Source: Actinomadura sp. KC06
GTDB lineage: Bacteria > Actinomycetota > Actinomycetes > Streptosporangiales > Streptosporangiaceae
Assembly: GCF_004348735.1 (NCBI RefSeq)
Contig: NZ_SMKT01000004.1
Coordinates: forward strand, 1 to 64,000
Direction of reading: 5' to 3'
DNA length: 64,000 bases
Positions 59,438 through 64,000 of this stretch are shown here, piece after piece. The notes below the pieces were generated by a model. That model worked only from the letters and a program-made list of their open reading frames with translations, did not search any database and had not been told where the DNA came from. Position numbers and translations under genes: made by a program. The first letter of the stretch is position 1. Each line of letters starts with the position of its first letter.

Positions 59438-60259
59438 TCAACGTTCTCCACGGTGCAACGACACACCGGCGATCACCAACCCGATTCCGGCGAGTTCCGC
59501 GGGCACGGGTACCTGTTGCAGGACGACCAGCCCTACCACGGTCGCGGTGGCGGGCAGTAGGGCGACCATCAGCGCATAGGTGGCGCGGCTCAGGCGCGCC
59601 ATGGCCAACTGATCGCACACGTAGGGGATGACGGACGACGAGATGCCCACCCCGATGCCCGCGGCCAACGCGACCGGGTCCGTCAGGACGGGCACGGCCT
59701 GGACGCCTCCGATCGGCAGGACGAACACCGTCGCGACCACCATCGCCATGGCCAATCCGTCGATTCCTCCGGCGTCCGACTGCGCGGCCCTATGCGCGAC
59801 CACTACATACAGCGCAAACAGCGCAGCGTTCGCGAACGCGAAGACGAATCCGAGCGGCTCTCCTTCTAGGCGTACGTCCGTCAGCAGGTAGACGCCGACG
59901 ACAGCGGCGGCGAGGGCGGTGAGGTTACGGCGCGTCCGCATCCCCACTGCCGCGAGCCCGATGACGGGCAGGAACTCGATCGCCGCAACGGTCGCCAGCG
60001 GGAGCCGCTCGATCGCCATGTAGAAGGACGAGTTCATGAGCGCGAGCACGGCGCCCCAGAGCACGATCGTCCGCCAGGTGTCGCGGTTGAGCGTGCGCCA
60101 GGGGCGGCGCCACAGCAGGAACACCAGGACGGCGCTCCAGATGCGCAACCCGGCGACGCCCAGCGGCCCGACCCGGGAGAAAAGCAGGACGGCGAACGAC
60201 GGGCCCAGATAGTGGAAAACCGCGCTGCCGACGAAGTACGACCAGGGCGGAAAGGACAT
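59438..60259 (-). CDS. EamA-family transporter (RhtA-like)
   Basis: 273 aa with about ten membrane segments in two EamA halves. IGVGISSSVIPYVCDQLAMARLSRATYALMVALLPATA matches the RhtA-like threonine/homoserine exporter branch in style, though the text is split by several loops. Amino-acid or small metabolite export is likely. It diverges from an Lrp-type regulator across only 34 bp, which probably controls it. Confidence 0.85.
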   Translation of the reverse strand: MSFPPWSYFVGSAVFHYLGPSFAVLLFSRVGPLGVAGLRIWSAVLVFLLWRRPWRTLNRDTWRTIVLWGAVLALMNSSFYMAIERLPLATVAAIEFLPVIGLAAVGMRTRRNLTALAAAVVGVYLLTDVRLEGEPLGFVFAFANAALFALYVVVAHRAAQSDAGGIDGLAMAMVVATVFVLPIGGVQAVPVLTDPVALAAGIGVGISSSVIPYVCDQLAMARLSRATYALMVALLPATATVVGLVVLQQVPVPAELAGIGLVIAGVSLHRGER

Positions 60260-60293
60260 GGCCGTATCGTCGGCGGGTTCGTAAGTTGGAGGA

Positions 60294-60776
60294 ATGGCGA
60301 ACCGAAGGGGCCGGCCGGGCCGCGCCTACGAACCGAAGCCGCTCGACGCGATCGACCTAAGGATCCTCACCGAGCTGCAGCGGGACGGCCGCGCCACGCT
60401 CGCCGACCTCGGCCGCCGTGTCGCGCTCTCCGCGCCCGCCGTCGCCGAACGCGTGCAGCGGCTGGAGGACACGGGCGTGATCACGGGGTACCACGCGTCC
60501 GTCGACCCGGTCGCGCTCGGTTTCCCGATCACGATCCTCGTCCGGGTGAACCCGAGCCCGCGCGAGCTGAGCCGCATCCCGAAGATCGCCGACGAGATCC
60601 CAGCGATCGTCGAATGCCACCGCATCACGGGCGACGACTGCTTCTACTTCATCGCGCACCTGCGGACGGTCGAGGAGCTGGAGCCGATCCTCGACCGCTT
60701 CACCCCGTACGCGCGGACGACGACGTCGATCCTGCAGTCGGCTCCCGTCCCCCGGCGTCCGCTCCCCCTCGATTGA
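60294..60776 (+). CDS. Lrp/AsnC family regulator
   Basis: 160 aa. N-terminal winged HTH (LDAIDLRILTELQRDGRAT, AVAERVQRLEDTGVI) and C-terminal RAM ligand domain (ITILVRVNPS, VECHRITGDDCFYFIAHL). Lrp proteins sense amino acids; divergence from an amino-acid-exporter-like gene suggests export control. GGAGG sits only one base from the ATG. Confidence 0.92.
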   Translation: MANRRGRPGRAYEPKPLDAIDLRILTELQRDGRATLADLGRRVALSAPAVAERVQRLEDTGVITGYHASVDPVALGFPITILVRVNPSPRELSRIPKIADEIPAIVECHRITGDDCFYFIAHLRTVEELEPILDRFTPYARTTTSILQSAPVPRRPLPLD

Positions 60777-60802
60777 CCCGCGCGGCGCGTACGCTTTTCG
60801 GC

Positions 60803-61153
60803 GTGGTCGCCTACGACGTGTTCCTCACCGACTGCCCCGCCCGGACGACCCTCGATCTGATCTCCGACACGTGGTCCGTGGTCGTCATCGTGGCGCTCGG
60901 GCGCGGCCCGGCCAGGTACAGCGACCTGCGCGACAAGGTCGGCGGCATCAGCAACAAGATGCTGACGCAGACGCTGCGCCGGCTGGGCGAGAACGGCCTC
61001 GTCGAGCGGCGCGCCCTGCGGACCGCCCCGCCCGGCACCGAGTACAGCCTCACCGACCTGGGCCGCAGTCTCCTGATCCCGGTGACGGCACTGACCCGAT
61101 GGGCCGAGGACAACACGGGCGCGCTCCTGGACGCCCGCGAAGCCGCCCCGTAG
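60803..61153 (+). CDS. HxlR-family regulator
   Basis: 116 aa. FLTDCPARTTLDLISDTWSVV is the family N-terminus with the conserved Cys, and YSDLRDKVGGISNKMLTQTLRRLGENGLVERR is the winged helix (split over several helices). GTG 60803 is chosen to begin at VAYDVFLTDCP. HxlR proteins often sense redox or electrophile stress. Followed 77 bp later by an NADP oxidoreductase-like gene; a strong inverted repeat begins at its stop. Confidence 0.9.
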   Translation: MVAYDVFLTDCPARTTLDLISDTWSVVVIVALGRGPARYSDLRDKVGGISNKMLTQTLRRLGENGLVERRALRTAPPGTEYSLTDLGRSLLIPVTALTRWAEDNTGALLDAREAAP

Positions 61154-61182
61154 AGAACCGCGGGGTTCCTCACGGTTCTCTA
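61151..61182. promoter_or_regulatory. Inverted repeat TAGAGAACCG/CGGTTCTCTA
   Basis: Perfect 10-bp arms (61151-61160, 61173-61182), with a nested GAACC-GCGG-GGTTC using the left arm. It begins at the HxlR stop codon and lies about 50 bp before the next start. No T-run. It may be an HxlR operator or a terminator. Confidence 0.5.
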
Positions 61183-61230
61183 GCGTCCTTGGCGTCCTGC
61201 GGCAGGACCTCGAACCATTGGGAGGACGCA

Positions 61231-61875
61231 ATGAAGATCGGTGTGCTCGGAGCCGGGAGGATGACCGAGGCGCTGGCGTCCGGCTGGGTACACGCCGGGC
61301 ATGACGTGCTCGTCGGCGGTCGCACGCCGGGCAAGACCTCCGACATGGCCAAGCGGATCGGCGCCCGCGCCGGGACGCTGCGCGAGGCCGCCGAGTTCGG
61401 CGACGCCGTCCTGGTCGCGGTCCTCCTCGCCGGGCTGGACGAGACGCTCCGCGCGGCGGGCGCGCCCGAGGGGACCTTGGCGGGCAAAGCGGTGATCGAC
61501 TGCGGCAACGCCGTCGATGTGACCGACTACTCGCAGGTGAGATACGAGGGCGGCAGCTCCATGGCGGAGGAGATCGCCCGCCTGTCCCCCGGCGCCCACG
61601 TCGTCAAAGCGTTCAACCAGGCCCACGCCGACGTGTGGCGGATGCGGCCCCCGGTCTTCGGCGGCCGTCCGCTGGCCGTCCCCATCGCCGGGGCGGACGA
61701 GGGCAAGCCGGCCGCCCGCACCCTGATCACGGACCTCGGCGCCGAGCCGCTGGACGCGGGCGACCTCACCCAGGCCCGCCACCTGGAGGCAATGGCGATC
61801 ATCGTCATCCGCCTGCTGTCCTCCGGCGCCGCCCCGCTGTCCGTCTTCGCCTGGTCAGCGTCTGAGAAACGGTGA
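61231..61875 (+). CDS. NADPH-dependent F420 reductase-like oxidoreductase
   Basis: 214 aa Rossmann protein: MKIGVLGAGRMTEALA at the start binds NADP, VVKAFNQAHAD and GGRPLAVPIAGAD follow. It belongs to the F420:NADP reductase-like/NADP-binding domain group; the exact substrate is unknown. ATG 61231 has GGAGG four bases upstream. Probably controlled by the HxlR protein upstream. Confidence 0.85.
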   Translation: MKIGVLGAGRMTEALASGWVHAGHDVLVGGRTPGKTSDMAKRIGARAGTLREAAEFGDAVLVAVLLAGLDETLRAAGAPEGTLAGKAVIDCGNAVDVTDYSQVRYEGGSSMAEEIARLSPGAHVVKAFNQAHADVWRMRPPVFGGRPLAVPIAGADEGKPAARTLITDLGAEPLDAGDLTQARHLEAMAIIVIRLLSSGAAPLSVFAWSASEKR

Positions 61876-61882
61876 GCCCCGC

Positions 61883-62566
61883 CTACAGTTGCGCCTCTAG
61901 GCCGTCGAGGATGTAGGTCAGCCCCGCGCTGTAGCTCCCATCCCAGTCGTCGTCGTAGAGATAGCCGTTGGCGGCCAGGGTCGGATACCGGTCACGGGCG
62001 GCTCGCAGCTGCTCCTGCCCTAGGCGGCGCTCCTCGTCGGTGATGTGCAGAGCGATCTGCGACGAGGCGGACCCCATGACGTGGTTGTAGAGCGCCCAGG
62101 TCGCCGCCGACAGGCTCTGGCCGGTGAACCCGGCGCGGGCGAGCGTCGCCTGGAGCACCTCCATCCCGGCGAGGAAGTTCGGGCCGATGGTGGGTCGCCG
62201 CCGCGCCGGGACCGCGGCGGCCCAGGGGTGGCGCAGCAGCGCGGCCCGCCAGCCGGCCAGGACCGCCGTGACGTCGTCGCGCCACTCCTCCGCGCGTCCG
62301 GCACCCGGCTCCGGCGGGGCCGCCCCGAAGATCGCGTCGACCGCGAGGTCGATCACGTCGTCCTTGGTGTCGACGTGCCAGTACAGCGACGGCGCGACGA
62401 CGTCGAGCCGCTCCGCGAGCCGCCGCATGGTGAGCCGGTCGATGCCCTCCTCGTCCAGCAGGGCCACCGCCGCCGCGACGATGCGGGAGTGCGTCAGCGG
62501 CGGCTCCCCGCGCTGCTCGCGCCGGGGCCGCAGCCAGACGCTGCGCACATCACTCGACTTGCCCAT
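61883..62566 (-). CDS. TetR-family regulator
   Basis: 227 aa. N-terminal HTH (LTHSRIVAAAVALLDEEGIDRL, LTMRRLAERLDVVAPSLYWHV) and a TetR_C-type ligand domain. Converges with the oxidoreductase, diverges from the MFS exporter gene across 96 bp that hold two operator-like palindromes. By analogy with tetR/tetA it likely represses the exporter and itself. Confidence 0.92.
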   Translation of the reverse strand: MGKSSDVRSVWLRPRREQRGEPPLTHSRIVAAAVALLDEEGIDRLTMRRLAERLDVVAPSLYWHVDTKDDVIDLAVDAIFGAAPPEPGAGRAEEWRDDVTAVLAGWRAALLRHPWAAAVPARRRPTIGPNFLAGMEVLQATLARAGFTGQSLSAATWALYNHVMGSASSQIALHITDEERRLGQEQLRAARDRYPTLAANGYLYDDDWDGSYSAGLTYILDGLEAQL

Positions 62567-62619
62567 CGCACCCCTTCCACACCCGACGGTCGCGTCGCCA
62601 GGCTACAGTGTTCGATGAA

Positions 62620-62654
62620 CCAAACAGCGTTAGGCAGTCCCAAACGACGTTAGG
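62620..62654. promoter_or_regulatory. Two operator-like palindromes in the TetR/MFS gap
   Basis: CCAAACAGCGTTAGG (62620-62634) and CCAAACGACGTTAGG (62640-62654) share 12 of 15 bases and start 20 bp apart. Each is an imperfect palindrome CCAAAC-N3-GTTAGG with one mismatched pair. They lie 8-42 bp before the exporter start, a typical TetR operator position. Confidence 0.65.
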
Positions 62655-62662
62655 GAGACACG

Positions 62663-64000
62663 GTGGAAGACAATCGAAGGCGCTGGGCGACGCTCCTCGC
62701 GGTCAGCGCGGCCCAGCTCCTGGTCGTGCTGGACGGGACGATCATCAACATCGCGCTGCCGTCCGCGCAGCACGCGCTCGGGATGTCCGACACCGCCAGG
62801 CAGTGGGCCATCACCGCGTACGCGCTGGCCTTCGGCGGCCTCCTGCTGATCGGCGGCCGGATCAGCAGCGCGCTGGGGCACCGCCGGACGTTCATCGTCT
62901 GCCTGCTGGGCTTCGCGGGCTCGTCCGCACTGGGCGGCGCCGCCACGAGCCCCGAGCTGCTGTTCGGGGCACGGGCCCTGCAGGGGGTGTTCGCCGCCGC
63001 GCTGGCCCCCGCCGGCCTCTCACTCCTGACGATCACCTTCACAGGGGGACGCGAACGCGGCCGCGCCTTCGGCGTGTTCGCGGCGGTGGGCGCCGCGGGG
63101 TCGGCCATCGGCCTGATCGCAGGCGGACTGCTGACGGAGTACGCGAGCTGGCGCTGGTGCCTCTACATCAACGTCCCCGTCGCGCTGCTCGCCGTCCTCG
63201 GCACGACGCTCGTGCCCCGCGACCAGCCGAACCGCCGCGGCCAGGGCCTGGACGTGCCGGGCGCACTCCTGAGCGCGGCGGGCTTCGCGGCGGTGGTCTA
63301 CGCGTTCGCCGAAGCCGAGTCCGACAAACGGAACGCCGCCCTGGCCCTCCTCGCCGGAGGCGTCCTGCTGACGACGTTCGTCATGGTCGAACTGCGCACA
63401 CGCCGCCCCCTGCTCCCCATGCGGATCCTGCTGCACCGCGCACGGGCCGGCGCCTTCCTCTCGATCACCCTGATGTTCGTCGCGATGTTCGGCTTCTACC
63501 TCTTCATGAGCTACTACACGCAGACCGTCCTCGGCTACTCGCCCGTCGAGGCGGGCCTCACCCTGATCATCAACGCCCTGGCAGCCCTGCTCGCCTCGAC
63601 GCTCATCGCCGGACGCCTGCACGGCCGCGTCCCCCCGGCCGCGCTCATCCTCCCCGGCCTGCTCGCCGCGGCCGCGGGGATGCTGCTCCTGACGCGGCTG
63701 ACCGCGTCCACCACGGACGTCTTCGCCCTGTACCTCGTCCCCGCCCTGATCCTCACCGGCCTGGGGATCGGCCTCGTCATGCCTCCCACCGCCGGCCTGG
63801 CCACCACCGCGATAGACCATCAGGACATCGGGTCGGCATCGGCGGCGTACAACGCGTCCCAGCAACTAGGCGCCGCCCTGGGCACCGCCCTGCTCAACAC
63901 GGTCGCCGCCAGCACCGCCGCGTCCTACCTCACCGCACACCCCAAGGCCGGCCCCACGGCGGCGGTGGTCCACGGCTACACCACAGCCCTCACGATCGCC
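62663..64000 (+). CDS. MFS exporter, DHA2 (EmrB/QacA) type, 3' end missing
   Basis: 446 codons to the window edge without a stop. LDGTIINIALPSAQHALG is the DHA2 motif D1, GRISSALGHRR the motif-A loop, and GLIAGGLLTEYASWRW the antiporter motif C. About 12 of the expected 14 membrane segments are present. A drug/proton antiporter is likely. GTG 62663 has AGGGAG upstream; divergent from the TetR gene. Confidence 0.9.
   Translation, partial: MEDNRRRWATLLAVSAAQLLVVLDGTIINIALPSAQHALGMSDTARQWAITAYALAFGGLLLIGGRISSALGHRRTFIVCLLGFAGSSALGGAATSPELLFGARALQGVFAAALAPAGLSLLTITFTGGRERGRAFGVFAAVGAAGSAIGLIAGGLLTEYASWRWCLYINVPVALLAVLGTTLVPRDQPNRRGQGLDVPGALLSAAGFAAVVYAFAEAESDKRNAALALLAGGVLLTTFVMVELRTRRPLLPMRILLHRARAGAFLSITLMFVAMFGFYLFMSYYTQTVLGYSPVEAGLTLIINALAALLASTLIAGRLHGRVPPAALILPGLLAAAAGMLLLTRLTASTTDVFALYLVPALILTGLGIGLVMPPTAGLATTAIDHQDIGSASAAYNASQQLGAALGTALLNTVAASTAASYLTAHPKAGPTAAVVHGYTTALTIA

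Noticed and set aside
60212..60802. N-terminal extension of the HxlR frame
   Set aside because: The upstream part overlaps the Lrp gene out of frame; the HxlR family N-terminus starts at 60803.

Overview
The window is 64 kb of very G+C-rich DNA with strong GC bias at third codon positions, frequent GTG starts and tightly overlapping stop/start codons. The gene order (str, S10, spc and alpha ribosomal operons, then rplM-rpsI-glmM, glmS, alr, tsaE-tsaB-rimI-tsaD) and the presence of a helix-turn-helix/DUF397 locus, a DUF1707 protein and a PhoX-like protein point to a filamentous actinomycete. A member of the Streptosporangiales such as Actinomadura is my best guess, but that is inference from gene content only.

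Left part (1-25.5 kb): a partial aminoglycoside phosphotransferase-like gene, then leftward genes for the t6A tRNA modification machinery (tsaD, rimI, tsaB, tsaE), an alpha/beta hydrolase, alanine racemase and the NAD(P)HX repair enzyme. Next come an Xre-type regulator with two DUF397 partners, an ABC-2 exporter pair, glmS, pantothenate kinase, an unusual ureohydrolase (possible guanidine hydrolase), a Tat-exported PhoX-like protein, a four-gene double ABC-2 operon, a DUF389 membrane protein, a probable lipoprotein with a DUF1524/HNH domain, a pentad-repeat protein and glmM.

Middle (25.6-56 kb): the ribosomal super-cluster, all leftward. In transcription order it is rpsL-rpsG-fusA-tuf, then rpsJ to rpsQ (S10), rplN to adk and map (spc), infA-rpmJ-rpsM-rpsK-rpsD-rpoA-rplQ-truA (alpha), and rplM-rpsI. 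It is interrupted twice by genes on the other strand: a DNA-binding protein and a metallophosphoesterase between map and infA, and three single-pass membrane proteins (one CAP-domain protein and two divergent paralogs) between truA and rplM. Several intergenic regions hold strong inverted repeats: fusA/tuf, tuf/rpsJ, rpsN/rpsH, rplO/secY, the rplQ terminator, and a long structured rplM leader.

Right part (56-64 kb): a Gln/Pro/Gly-rich tail-anchored protein with repeated Thr motifs, an aldo/keto reductase and EamA exporter divergent from an Lrp-type regulator, an HxlR regulator with an NADP-dependent oxidoreductase, and a TetR regulator divergent from a 14-TM type MFS exporter. The TetR/MFS gap carries two copies of a 15-bp imperfect palindrome. 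No tRNA, rRNA, CRISPR array or insertion sequence was recognised.

The most unusual items are the tail-anchored phospho-scaffold candidate, the ureohydrolase with altered active-site motifs, the pentad-repeat protein whose stop codon overlaps that of glmM, the tandem membrane paralogs, and the large hairpin between fusA and tuf.
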